DNA of 34,050 nt from Ktedonobacterales bacterium. Its GTDB lineage: Bacteria > Chloroflexota > Ktedonobacteria > Ktedonobacterales > Ktedonobacteraceae. The stretch is from the NCBI GenBank assembly GCA_027451525.1, contig DAIDJF010000059.1, forward strand, positions 1-34,050, read 5' to 3'. The position numbers and the translations under genes were made by a program. Below the pieces are notes generated by a model. The model was not told the DNA's origin. It saw only the letters and a list, made by a program, of their open reading frames with translations, and did not search any database. Numbering within the stretch: the first letter of the stretch is position 1; each line of letters begins with the position of its first letter. This document shows positions 25,134-33,098 of this stretch, piece after piece.

Positions 25134-25163
25134 TTGACTTTTTCGCTCAAAGTGAACTATCAT
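25134..25163 (+). promoter_or_regulatory. Predicted promoter of the P450 gene
   Basis: TTGACT (25134-25139), an 18-bp spacer and TATCAT (25158-25163). The spacer holds the left arm of a perfect inverted repeat, so a bound protein would block it. Confidence 0.55.
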
Positions 25164-25196
25164 TCAAATATGAATAACAATTCACTTTGAGCGAAA
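25141..25196. repeat. Perfect 16-bp inverted repeat framing the P450 promoter
   Basis: TTTCGCTCAAAGTGAA (25141-25156) is exactly inverted as TTCACTTTGAGCGAAA (25181-25196). A shorter inverted repeat, ATTCA/TGAAT, lies inside the 24-bp spacer. Each arm also contains a TCA-N3-TGA half-palindrome with centres 35 bp apart. The right arm touches the ribosome-binding site, so either a paired operator or an RNA hairpin that hides it is possible. Confidence 0.8.
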
Positions 25197-25209
25197 GGAT
25201 GCCTCCGTC

Positions 25210-26589
25210 ATGAGTAGCCTACCTGCCCTGCCACCTGGTCCGCGTGGTTTGCCGCTGCTTGGCAATACCCTGCAATTTCAACGCGACCAGATGGGATTTA
25301 TGCGCGAGACGCAGCAACGTTTTCCTCGTATCGCAACTGTGTATGTTGCTGGTGTTCCCGTCGTATTTTGTTTCCGTCCCGAACATGTCCTCTATATGCT
25401 GACAGAGCATCCGCGTAATTTCACCTCGTTGCAAAGCAATGGGGGCTTAAAAGCTTTCCTGGGCGATGGCTTGCTGACGATTGAGGGCGACTATCATCGC
25501 CAACAACGCCGTCTCGTGCAGCCCGCTTTTCATAAGCGGCGCATTGAGGGCTACGCCGATGTCATGGTGCAATATACGCAGGAGATGCTCGCTGGATGGC
25601 AGGCTGGTAGTGAGGTAAACATCGCGTACGAGATGCAGCAATTGACCTTGCGCATTATTGTCAAAACCCTGTTTAATGTGGAGTCGCGCGTCCAGGTTAC
25701 GGAGATTGGCGAGGCGTTCACCAACATTCTGGATGCACCGCCGCCACCGCCGAGAGAGATGAAACTGCTACAGCTCTTTCAACGTGTGCGTGGTGAACGT
25801 TCCGCGCAACAGGAGCAGAAAGTCGCAGAGAGTCAGCGGACGCTCGATAGCTTCATTTATGATCTCATTGCGCAGCGACGCGCTACTGGTCAGGACACAG
25901 GTGACGTGCTTTCGATGCTCTTAGAAGCGCAAGAGGGCAGCGACACCATGAGCGATAAGCAGGTTCACGATCACGTCTTAACCTTTATTGCCGCTGGTCA
26001 TGAGACAGCGCAGAATACGCTGAGTTGGACCTTCTATCTGCTTTCGCAGCATCCAGAGGTCCTGGCAAAACTCATTAATGAATTACAAACAGTACTGGGT
26101 GGACGCGCACCAACCGTCGCTGATCTTGCCAATCTACCCTACCTGGAGTGGGTGATCAATGAATCCTGGCGCGTGTATCCGCCCGCCTGGAGACAGGGAC
26201 GGCGTGCTATCGAAGCCTTTGACATGGACGGCTATCATTTCCCCGCTGGCACGCTGTTTCTGCTCAGCCAATGGGTGATGCACAATCTGCCGGAAATCTG
26301 GGGTGACCCAGAGGTATTCCGACCCGAACGTTGGGACCCTGAGCACGAGCAGAAGATTCCACACGGCGCGTACTTCCCCTTTGGTGCGGGACCACGCATC
26401 TGCATTGGTATGCCCTTTGCGCAAATGGAGACCCGTCTCTTGCTGGCAACCATCCTACAAAAATACGCGCCACGCCTGGTTCCAGGCTTCCAGGTGGTGT
26501 TGTTGCCACGTGTGACCTTGCGCCCGAAATACGGCATGCGCATGATTCTCGAACCGACTGCAAGTCGTGAGTTGCCTGTTAGCGTCTAG
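25210..26589 (+). CDS. Cytochrome P450
   Basis: A 459-aa soluble P450. The I-helix is AAGHETAQNT (about 261-270), the ExxR pair is E318/R321 in ESWRVYPP, PERWDP follows, and the heme loop FGAGPRICIG carries the axial C398. No N-terminal membrane anchor is seen and no reductase or ferredoxin is nearby, so it relies on outside electron carriers. The substrate is unknown; hydrophobic substrate and CYP102/CYP110-like resemblance are guesses. It lies 101 bp after the MglA-like gene behind its own promoter. The ATG at 25210 follows AAAGGA at 10 bp. Confidence 0.96.
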   Translation: MSSLPALPPGPRGLPLLGNTLQFQRDQMGFMRETQQRFPRIATVYVAGVPVVFCFRPEHVLYMLTEHPRNFTSLQSNGGLKAFLGDGLLTIEGDYHRQQRRLVQPAFHKRRIEGYADVMVQYTQEMLAGWQAGSEVNIAYEMQQLTLRIIVKTLFNVESRVQVTEIGEAFTNILDAPPPPPREMKLLQLFQRVRGERSAQQEQKVAESQRTLDSFIYDLIAQRRATGQDTGDVLSMLLEAQEGSDTMSDKQVHDHVLTFIAAGHETAQNTLSWTFYLLSQHPEVLAKLINELQTVLGGRAPTVADLANLPYLEWVINESWRVYPPAWRQGRRAIEAFDMDGYHFPAGTLFLLSQWVMHNLPEIWGDPEVFRPERWDPEHEQKIPHGAYFPFGAGPRICIGMPFAQMETRLLLATILQKYAPRLVPGFQVVLLPRVTLRPKYGMRMILEPTASRELPVSV

Positions 26590-26608
26590 CTTTTTGCATC
26601 CTGAACTT

Positions 26609-27454
26609 ATGCTCATTTATGGTCTTGATTTCACGAGCGCGCCCTCGCGCCGTAAACCGATTACCTGTGTGCGTTGCCTTTTACAGGAGACGCGCCTGAC
26701 TGTGCAGGAATGCCTGACTTTCGCGGATTTCGCGCAATTTGAGGCATTCTTGCAAACGCCGGGACCCTGGTTGCTGGCCTGCGATTTCCCGCTGGGCCTG
26801 CCGCGTCTCTTGCTGCGCAATTTGGGCTGGCCCGAAAACTGGGCCGACTATGCCGCGCAGGTCGCCGCGTTGGATAAAACGGCCTTTGTTGAACTGCTGA
26901 CGCGCTATCAGGCCAGTCGCGCTCCAGGCGATAAACTGCATCTGCGTGTCACTGATCGCTTGGCTGGCGCGTGCAGTCCGATGATGTTGTACCGCGTTCC
27001 CGTCGCCAAAATGTTTTTTCAAGGCGTGCCACGCCTGCTTGCCTCTGGCGTCTCCATCTATCCTCTGTGTCCCACTGCTGACGAGCGTGTTGTCCTCGAA
27101 GGTTATCCCGCGCTGGTTGCCCGTCACTGGCTGGGACGCCGGAGCTATAAAAGTGACGAGCGCAAGAAACAAACTACTGAGCAACGTGAGGCGCGTAATT
27201 GGCTGCTGCAAGCTCTCTGTTTGCCTGAACTCAAACAACGCTATGGTGTCGAATTGCTGATTACACCCGCGCTGTACCAGCAACTTGTCGAAGATCCGAT
27301 GGGCGATCTACTTGATGCCTTGTTGTGCGCGCTACAGGCAGCATGGGCCTATACGCAGCGTGCGCAGGGCTATGGCCTTCCGGCACAGTGCGATAGGGCT
27401 GAGGGTTGGATTGTGGACCCGCAGCTATACCAACACGATCACAATGCCGATTAA
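26609..27454 (+). CDS. DUF429-family protein
   Basis: A 281-aa protein starting MLIYGLDFTSAPSRRKPI, the usual opening of DUF429 proteins with an RNase H-like acidic first strand. WLLACDFPLGLPR and EGYPALVARHWLG are further family marks, as is DPMGDLLDALLCALQAAW near the end. Function is unknown. The ATG at 26609 is 19 bp after the P450 stop; no clear ribosome-binding site, so it may be translated by read-on from the P450 gene. Its last 30 bp overlap the convergent DMT transporter gene. Confidence 0.82.
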   Translation: MLIYGLDFTSAPSRRKPITCVRCLLQETRLTVQECLTFADFAQFEAFLQTPGPWLLACDFPLGLPRLLLRNLGWPENWADYAAQVAALDKTAFVELLTRYQASRAPGDKLHLRVTDRLAGACSPMMLYRVPVAKMFFQGVPRLLASGVSIYPLCPTADERVVLEGYPALVARHWLGRRSYKSDERKKQTTEQREARNWLLQALCLPELKQRYGVELLITPALYQQLVEDPMGDLLDALLCALQAAWAYTQRAQGYGLPAQCDRAEGWIVDPQLYQHDHNAD

Positions 27455-28366
27455 CGCGACCATGCCGCCGATATAGGCCGTCAGCGATGGTATCTGGTGA
27501 AAGAAGATGATACCCAGCAGTACGCCTAGTGTGACCTCTTGTGTGGCGATCAGGTTGGAATAGGTCGCGTGAATATGGCGCACCGAGGCATTATAGAGCG
27601 TGTGACCCAGACCAAGCGGAAAGATGCCGAGTGCTACCACCGCGCTGATCGCTGTTAGCGTATAGGTATGGCGAAAGGCTAAAAAGAGAGTTACAGGCAG
27701 GAGCCAGAGGGCGGCAAAACCATAGACGTTGGTTGTGTAGCGAAAGAGCGGATGGTGCTCGCGTTCGCCGCGTCCCGCGATAGAGTAGAGCGCGAAACAG
27801 ATAGCGGAGAGCAGTGCCATGCCATCGCCTAATACCATACAATGGCCGATGCCCTGCAATGAGCAGGTGGTATAGTGTGGCTCAAAACCTGCCAAGATCG
27901 CGATACCTAGAATAGTCACGCCGATGCCGATATATCTTCGTATAGCCAAAGTTTCATGCAGCACGAAGACCGAGAAGAGCGTGACAAAAATCGGCGAAGT
28001 ATAGGTGATTGCCAGCGAATGGGCGATAGTTGTGAAGCTAAGCGAGGCGATATAGAACACGAAATGCAGAGCCGTGACCAGACCGTAAAAGATGAAGCGT
28101 GTATATTGTTGTCGTTGAAGTCGTAGTGATTGATGCGTAATCAGGCCCATCAGCGCGACGAGGGTAGTTGCGATAGCCAGTCGCCAGAAAGCGATTTCAA
28201 TTGGCGTGAAGGGCTGTGACCAGAGGACGAGCACCGAGCCTGTTGAGAAAAACATGACAGCAATGCAGACGTAGAGCAGTCCCTGCCGCGTCACCTTTGG
28301 CGCGGGCATAGAGGGGACTCCGGTGGTAAGAGCGACTTCTTCGCTGCTAATTGGTTTAGATTTCAT
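27425..28366 (-). CDS. EamA/DMT-superfamily transporter
   Basis: A 313-aa membrane protein with ten hydrophobic helices in two EamA repeats. The first repeat includes PIEIAFWRLAIATTLVALMGL and AITYTSPIFVTLFSVFVLHE, and the second GDGMALLSAICFALYSIAGR and ATQEVTLGVLLGIIFFHQIP. The family exports amino acids, purines or other metabolites; the cargo is not predictable. It follows the HAD gene after 21 bp and is the last gene of a minus-strand unit. Confidence 0.92.
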   Translation of the reverse strand: MKSKPISSEEVALTTGVPSMPAPKVTRQGLLYVCIAVMFFSTGSVLVLWSQPFTPIEIAFWRLAIATTLVALMGLITHQSLRLQRQQYTRFIFYGLVTALHFVFYIASLSFTTIAHSLAITYTSPIFVTLFSVFVLHETLAIRRYIGIGVTILGIAILAGFEPHYTTCSLQGIGHCMVLGDGMALLSAICFALYSIAGRGEREHHPLFRYTTNVYGFAALWLLPVTLFLAFRHTYTLTAISAVVALGIFPLGLGHTLYNASVRHIHATYSNLIATQEVTLGVLLGIIFFHQIPSLTAYIGGMVALIGIVIVLV

Positions 28367-28387
28367 GCTTGTTGTTCCGAGCGTGGA

Positions 28388-28849
28388 TTAACCGCGTAAC
28401 GTCGCGATCAGACGGTTGGGCCTGAGCAAGAGGTCGATGGCATCAATGGGGCCTTGCGCCAGAACGTCGGCTGCTTGTAATGCGCGGGCAGCAACGCCCT
28501 CGCTGGAAAGGACGACAACCCCGATAGCGGCGAGGCGTAGCATCCCGATATCATTATTGCCATTGCCGATAGCAACGACCTGTGTTGGGCCAAGGTGCTG
28601 CACATAGCGCATCTTCTCTTCGCCTTTGCCAATCATGTGTAGTGGGAGAGAGAGCGTGCGTTCCAGTTCAGCTACATTGCCATGCGTACCCGCTGTCAAA
28701 AAGTGCAGTGTGAGCCGTTCGGAAAGAACTTTCAGACGGCTCACGACTTCTGGTGCGATAACGCCATCAACGGCAAGGGTGCCGTTGATGTCAAAAACAG
28801 CGTGGTGCAGTTCGATTACTCCCCGTTGGGGAATGTCTATGCGTAACAT
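28388..28849 (-). CDS. HAD-fold protein, soluble P-type-ATPase-like
   Basis: A 153-aa minimal HAD protein. Motif I is D20-I-N-G-T, with Asn at the position where phosphatases have the second Asp; P-type ATPases have Thr there (DKTGT). Motif II is FLTAGTHG, and motif III/IV is GNGNNDIGMLRLA. It lacks a cap domain. This group is known as soluble P-type-ATPase-like (COG4087); no substrate is established. The start follows AGAGGA, 9 bp after the stop of the HEAT-like gene. Confidence 0.87.
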   Translation of the reverse strand: MLRIDIPQRGVIELHHAVFDINGTLAVDGVIAPEVVSRLKVLSERLTLHFLTAGTHGNVAELERTLSLPLHMIGKGEEKMRYVQHLGPTQVVAIGNGNNDIGMLRLAAIGVVVLSSEGVAARALQAADVLAQGPIDAIDLLLRPNRLIATLRG

Positions 28850-28858
28850 AGTCCTCTG

Positions 28859-29320
28859 CTAGCTGATAGCGTACAGCAGTACGCGCCGATGATTGTGTGT
28901 GGATGTTTGCATCTCGCGTGTCGCGCCCATACCCGCCAGCGCGAGAGCAGCGGAGAGACGGACAGCCCGTGAGAGCGATTTGTGCCGTGTCATCTGAGTC
29001 AGTGGTGGAATGGTATCAGCGTCGTCTAGCACAGTCAGTAGCCAGACGATAGCTTCACGTTCCTGGTGATCGTCGCAATTGAGCGAACGCACAAGCTGCA
29101 TAGCAAAGGGTTTGCCAAACGTTGCCATGCCCTGGAGCAGGTGTTGCCGTATTTCGTTGGTCGTGAGCGTTGAGCCATCGACCAGTTGAATGACTTCTTG
29201 AACGCAATTGCGCAGTTGTCTACGCGACACAAGCTCCAAAATGTTCCTGGAGGCGGTAGAATGAAGATCATCAAGATCTATGAGACCAGCCTGGAACAGC
29301 CTGGCGTCTCTTTTTTCCAT
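28859..29320 (-). CDS. Small all-helical protein, HEAT-repeat-like
   Basis: A 153-aa protein that I do not recognise as a named family. The helices around FGKPFAMQLVRSL, EREAIVWLLTVLDDADTIPPLTQM and LSRAVRLSAALALAGMG have the spacing and residue pattern of HEAT repeats, which usually serve as protein-binding scaffolds. The ATG at 29320 follows AGAAAGG; a TTG directly before it is less likely. First gene of a tight unit with the HAD protein and DMT transporter. Confidence 0.7.
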   Translation of the reverse strand: MEKRDARLFQAGLIDLDDLHSTASRNILELVSRRQLRNCVQEVIQLVDGSTLTTNEIRQHLLQGMATFGKPFAMQLVRSLNCDDHQEREAIVWLLTVLDDADTIPPLTQMTRHKSLSRAVRLSAALALAGMGATREMQTSTHNHRRVLLYAIS

Positions 29321-29369
29321 CAAGATATGCCTTTCTGGAGACTCTTTGTGGCTCCAACACAGTGTTGCA

Positions 29370-29399
29370 ATAACACACTTTTAACTACACACTTTGCAA
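29370..29399 (-). promoter_or_regulatory. Possible promoter of the HEAT/HAD/DMT unit
   Basis: On the minus strand TTGCAA (29394-29399), 18 bp and TGTTAT (29370-29375) lie about 50-80 bp upstream of the ATG at 29320. Confidence 0.4.
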
Positions 29400-29432
29400 A
29401 CAGCTAGCGCAGGTAATGCAGGAGAAACTTGT

Positions 29433-29918
29433 TCAGTTGTTTGTACGCGGTGTATCCATAATCTGTGCAAAGACCTCCTGACGCTCTGCGACCATCTGTA
29501 AGAGGGTGTGCAATCCTTGCCGGGCTTCTTCCCGTAGCTCGTCCGTGAGCGTCGTATCGGCGGCAAACTCGTCTTCATCGAGGATAAGTATGTCCCCGTT
29601 GGGGTGAACCCAGAGGTCGAGCAGCAGATCAATCTGCCGTATATGATCATCAGCGATGATGGCAGGCGCGGCGACATTGCAATACCAGCCTTTACGGGTT
29701 CCATCCTGACGGGCGATATCAAAAATGTTAAACCAGCGGTCCGTATAGTAATATTCTACAAAACGGTCGCCAGTTTCAAATTGTGTATATCCTAGATTGC
29801 GTGAGGGGTGAGTCCAAAACGCTTCAATAACGAGACCATTGCTCATGCGTTCAATGATCTCGCCCGTGTAGCTAATTCTGGGTTGCCCCTGCGTATCCTG
29901 TTTGACGACTGTAATCAT
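29433..29918 (-). CDS. DUF402-domain protein
   Basis: A 161-aa protein. The N-terminal half contains a beta-barrel pattern (GDRFVEYYYTDRWFNIFDIA, GWYCNVAAPA) and the second half DLLLDLWVHPNGDILILDEDEF, which together identify the DUF402 / FAU-1-like fold. Related enzymes in Gram-positives hydrolyse nucleoside di- and triphosphates, so the acidic DxD-E cluster may bind metal and phosphate. Substrate here is unknown. It stands 139 bp from the upstream AICAR transformylase and has its own promoter. Confidence 0.85.
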   Translation of the reverse strand: MITVVKQDTQGQPRISYTGEIIERMSNGLVIEAFWTHPSRNLGYTQFETGDRFVEYYYTDRWFNIFDIARQDGTRKGWYCNVAAPAIIADDHIRQIDLLLDLWVHPNGDILILDEDEFAADTTLTDELREEARQGLHTLLQMVAERQEVFAQIMDTPRTNN

Positions 29919-29970
29919 GTGGCCTTTGCTATCAGGGAACGCATTCTGTAAATCCTATCAAACATTCACT

Positions 29971-29999
29971 AGTGTACAGTATTTATACCTAATATGCAA
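29971..29999 (-). promoter_or_regulatory. Predicted promoter of the DUF402 gene
   Basis: On the minus strand TTGCAT (29994-29999), 17 bp and TACACT (29971-29976), about 55-80 bp before the ATG at 29918. Confidence 0.5.
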
Positions 30000-30057
30000 T
30001 GGTAAAGGGCAAAAAATTGCCGCTTCCCACATTTCAAAACAGTATTTTCAGGTATGC

Positions 30058-31233
30058 TTAGTGATGGAACAGGCGCGTCTGCGAAAATGCCATCACCATG
30101 CTGTAATCATTGCAAGCATCGATCACTTCTGCGTCGCGCACAGATCCGCCCGGTTGCACAATTGCAGTGACGCCGTAGCGGGAGGCGCAATCAATGGTAT
30201 CACGGAAGGGGATAAAGCCGTCAGAACCGAGTGTTACCCCTTGCAAGCCTTTGAGCCATTCCTGTTTCTCCTGCTGGCTCAAGCGTTGTGGCACATGTGC
30301 AAAGTTCTGTTGCCATGCTTGCTCTTCTGCTGCTGTCAGATCGTCACTCAGAAAGCCATCAATAGCATTGGCCTTGTCTGGGCGTTTTGCTTCTTGCTTC
30401 CAGGGCAGATTGAGCACTGTCGGATGTTGGCGTAGATACCAGTTCTCGGCTTTTGCGCCCGCCAGCCGTACACAGTGGATACGTGATTGCTGACCTGCCC
30501 CGATGCCAATGCTCTGCCCATCCAGCGTCAGGCAAATCGAGTTGGATTGTGTATACTTGAGGGTAATCAGGGCTACAAGCATATCACGGCGCATCTGTTC
30601 TGATAAATGCGTGTTTGCGGTGGGGACGTTTGTGAGCAAGGCTTCGCTGGCAATCAGTGTGTTGCGTTTCTGCTCGAATGTGATGCCAAAGACTTCTCGT
30701 GTTTCGATCTCTTCCGGTTCGTAGTCTGGATCAATCTGGAGGACTACGTATTGTCCCTGCTTTTTCTTGCGCAGGAGTTCCAATGCTTCTGGCTCGTAGC
30801 CTGGAGCGATGACACCATCAGACACTTCGCGGCTTAGCAAGCGTACTGTCGCAATATCTACTTTGTCGCTAAGCGCGGCCCAGTCACCGAAAGAGCATAA
30901 GCGATCAGTTCCTCTGGCACGAGCATAGGCTACTGCGAGTGGTGAAAGCTCCATATCCTCTACGGCATAAGCCCTTTTTAGCTCTTCATTAAGTGGCATG
31001 CTAATCGCAGCCCCTGCTGGACTGACATGTTTGAAGGAGGCTGCTGCTGGCTGGTGCAGTTGTTGGCGCAACTCTTTCACCAGTTGCCAGGAGTTAAATG
31101 CGTCGAGCAGATTGATATAGCCAGGTGCGCCACTTAAGACGCTAAAGGGGAGTTTTCCCGCTTTGCGTGAGACTTTGGCGGGTATCTGATACGGATTTAG
31201 GCCGTAGCGTAAGACCAATTCGTTGTGTTCCAT
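30058..31233 (-). CDS. Stand-alone AICAR transformylase (PurH C-terminal domain only)
   Basis: A 391-aa protein. It starts almost at once with LRYGLNPYQIPAKV, the opening of the transformylase domain in PurH, and shows the catalytic pair K68-H69 in FKHVSPAGAA. Later family marks are SDGFIPFRDTID, GVTAIVQPGGSVRDAEVI and MAFSQTRLFHH. It should transfer a formyl group from 10-formyl-THF to AICAR. The ~200-residue IMP cyclohydrolase domain of bifunctional PurH is absent, so a separate cyclohydrolase must exist outside the window. The start at 31233 has AAAGGA at 5 bp; a longer frame to 31341 is rejected. Confidence 0.9.
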   Translation of the reverse strand: MEHNELVLRYGLNPYQIPAKVSRKAGKLPFSVLSGAPGYINLLDAFNSWQLVKELRQQLHQPAAASFKHVSPAGAAISMPLNEELKRAYAVEDMELSPLAVAYARARGTDRLCSFGDWAALSDKVDIATVRLLSREVSDGVIAPGYEPEALELLRKKKQGQYVVLQIDPDYEPEEIETREVFGITFEQKRNTLIASEALLTNVPTANTHLSEQMRRDMLVALITLKYTQSNSICLTLDGQSIGIGAGQQSRIHCVRLAGAKAENWYLRQHPTVLNLPWKQEAKRPDKANAIDGFLSDDLTAAEEQAWQQNFAHVPQRLSQQEKQEWLKGLQGVTLGSDGFIPFRDTIDCASRYGVTAIVQPGGSVRDAEVIDACNDYSMVMAFSQTRLFHH

Positions 31234-31292
31234 AGTTGTCCTTTGTTGCAATTGAAGTGAACGTATCCATCTTATCATATGCTTGCTTGATC

Positions 31293-31321
31293 TTGCGTTG
31301 CTGTTGTTGGAGCGGTATGCT
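31293..31321 (+). promoter_or_regulatory. Predicted promoter of the SDR gene
   Basis: TTGCGT (31293-31298), 17 bp and TATGCT (31316-31321), 58 bp before the ATG at 31380. Confidence 0.5.
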
Positions 31322-31379
31322 GTATCTATGAAATGGTGCAAGATATGCTTATTAAATAGCGAAACACGAGGGATGAACT

Positions 31380-32147
31380 ATGGCTGGTCAATTTGAAACA
31401 CGGGTGGCCTTGGTAACGGGAGCGGCTTCAGGTATCGGTAGAGCGACCGCACTGGCCTTTGCACACGAGGGCGCAAGCGTCGTTGTCTCGGATGTCGCTC
31501 GTGAGGGTGGCCTTGAGACGGTACGCTTGATAGAGTCGACGGGTAGCAACGCGATATTTCTGCCCTGTGATGTCTCAAACGCGGAGCAGGTCGAGGCTCT
31601 TATCAGCGATACGATTACCACCTATGGTCGCCTGGATTGCGCCGTCAATAATGCTGGCATCGAGGGCACGCAGGTTCCAACGGCTGACTATCCGCTAGAG
31701 GTGTGGAACAAGGTGATCAGCATCAATCTGACAGGGGCGTGGCTGTGCATGAAATATGAGATTGCGCAGATGCTCAAACAGGGCGGCGGCGCGATTGTCA
31801 ATATGGCCTCGATTCTCGGCCTAACAGGTTTCGCGACCGCCGGGGCGTATGTTGCCGCTAAGCACGGTCTGGTTGGCGCGACCAAAACTGCCGCGTTGGA
31901 ATACTCGTCCAAGGGCATCCGCATCAACGCCGTGTGCCCCGGTTTTATTGAGACGCCGATGCTGATGGAACGTTCCTCCATCGGGCAGAATCCGCAGATG
32001 CATAAATATATCTCTTCGCTGCATCCCATCGGGCGCATGGGCAAGCCTGAAGAGGTTGCTGCCCTCGTTCTCTGGCTCTGTTCCGATGCCGCCTCATTCC
32101 TCACAGGAGCCGCCTACCCCGTTGACGGAGCCTATACCGCCCTGTAG
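31380..32147 (+). CDS. Short-chain dehydrogenase/reductase
   Basis: A 255-aa classical SDR. The cofactor motif is TGAASGIG (13-20), D39 after the second strand suggests NAD(H) preference, NNAG is at 90-93, and the catalytic residues are S144, Y157 and K161. PGFIETPM and the end GAAYPVDGAYTAL are typical of glucose/3-oxoacyl reductase-like members; the substrate is unknown. GAGGGA precedes the ATG. The protein has full family length, yet its TAG stop lies inside a dispersed palindromic repeat that starts one base before it. Confidence 0.95.
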   Translation: MAGQFETRVALVTGAASGIGRATALAFAHEGASVVVSDVAREGGLETVRLIESTGSNAIFLPCDVSNAEQVEALISDTITTYGRLDCAVNNAGIEGTQVPTADYPLEVWNKVISINLTGAWLCMKYEIAQMLKQGGGAIVNMASILGLTGFATAGAYVAAKHGLVGATKTAALEYSSKGIRINAVCPGFIETPMLMERSSIGQNPQMHKYISSLHPIGRMGKPEEVAALVLWLCSDAASFLTGAAYPVDGAYTAL

Positions 32148-32172
32148 GGGCGTGATTTATCACGCCCTCGTC
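32144..32172. repeat. Dispersed palindromic repeat, solo copy
   Basis: GTAGGGGCGTGATT followed by TATCACGCCCTCGTC is the same palindromic unit as the ends of the elements at 17947-18040, some 14 kb away. It supplies the stop codon of the SDR gene (TAG 32145-32147) and can fold into a hairpin after it. The rest of the gap to 32276 shows nothing further. Confidence 0.85.
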
Positions 32173-32276
32173 CCCCATACACAAAATGCATAATAATGTT
32201 TTATATATTTCCACAGGTATTCCGTGCGTTTTGTAACAGCCACACGTGCTTTCCACATTCTTCGCTGCTCTTTTTC

Positions 32277-33089
32277 TTAGCCGATCAGCCCACGAATATA
32301 GTCCAGGCTGGCGTTCAGGCGTTGCGTATCGACATGTCCTTTGTGGTCAATGGCGGGCGATTCCAGGCTGACGTAGCCTGCAAAGCCGCATTGTTTCAGA
32401 CCAGAGAAGAACTGCTCAAAATCAATATGCCCATCGCCCGGATGCAGATAGCGGCGTTTGCCACTCTCACTGAAGCCCTGACCATCGAAATCCTTGATAT
32501 GCACGTGGCGTGTGCGTTCATCCTGCCAGACCCATTCAGTGGCAAAAACTTTTTCAAGCAAATGGCTTTGCGCGAGAAATTCCGTGTCCAGCGCGACCGC
32601 GCAGCGTGTATCGCGCTCTACAGCTTTATAGACATTCGTCAGCGGGTCAAAATGGCGCGCCGGAATCGTCTCGATGGCGAGCGCGACATCGTAGCGTGCC
32701 GCGCTATCGAGACAGCGCGTAAGCGGCTCTAGATTTGCCTCAAGATGGTCGTCCAGTTCGGGCCAGCCCCACAGGTGCAGGACTAGAACTTGCGTCCCTA
32801 GCGCGTGCGCAAGCTGGCAATTGACCTCTAGCCATGCCACCGCCTGTTCGCGTTCTTCCGGCATGCGCCCCAGAGCCATGCCGATGTTCTTTTCCGCGTG
32901 CATAGCAGGGAAACGTAGACCTGAACGGAGTAGATCGGCTGCAATCTGCTCGATCTCACCGTACCAGCGATCATAAAACATCAATTCAAAACCATCAACC
33001 GCCAGATGGGGGCCATGCTCTAACACTTGGCGGTAGCTGTTGTAGTCGGGATTGCGGCTGAACGCTCCCGTAGAACACAGTAATTGCAT
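32277..33089 (-). CDS. Sugar phosphate isomerase/epimerase-like TIM barrel
   Basis: A 270-aa protein of the AP-endonuclease-2/xylose-isomerase-like fold. Likely metal ligands are the Glu of AIETIP, the Asp of ALDTEF, the His of HVHIKDFDG and the Glu of SLESP near the C-terminus. HAEKNIGMA lies on the second barrel edge. Members isomerise or epimerise sugars and inositols, or act in related pathways; the substrate is unknown. It starts 9 bp after the GNAT gene and is the last gene of a minus-strand unit. Confidence 0.88.
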   Translation of the reverse strand: MQLLCSTGAFSRNPDYNSYRQVLEHGPHLAVDGFELMFYDRWYGEIEQIAADLLRSGLRFPAMHAEKNIGMALGRMPEEREQAVAWLEVNCQLAHALGTQVLVLHLWGWPELDDHLEANLEPLTRCLDSAARYDVALAIETIPARHFDPLTNVYKAVERDTRCAVALDTEFLAQSHLLEKVFATEWVWQDERTRHVHIKDFDGQGFSESGKRRYLHPGDGHIDFEQFFSGLKQCGFAGYVSLESPAIDHKGHVDTQRLNASLDYIRGLIG

Positions 33090-33098
33090 TATTTTCTG

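Noticed and set aside
26681..27283. Minus-strand 200-aa frame within the DUF429 gene
   Set aside because: Shadow frame; the plus-strand frame carries the DUF429 motifs.
30004..30030. Small GGCAA/TTGCC hairpin as terminator for the AICAR transformylase gene
   Set aside because: Five-pair stem and no T-run on the minus strand; too weak to call.
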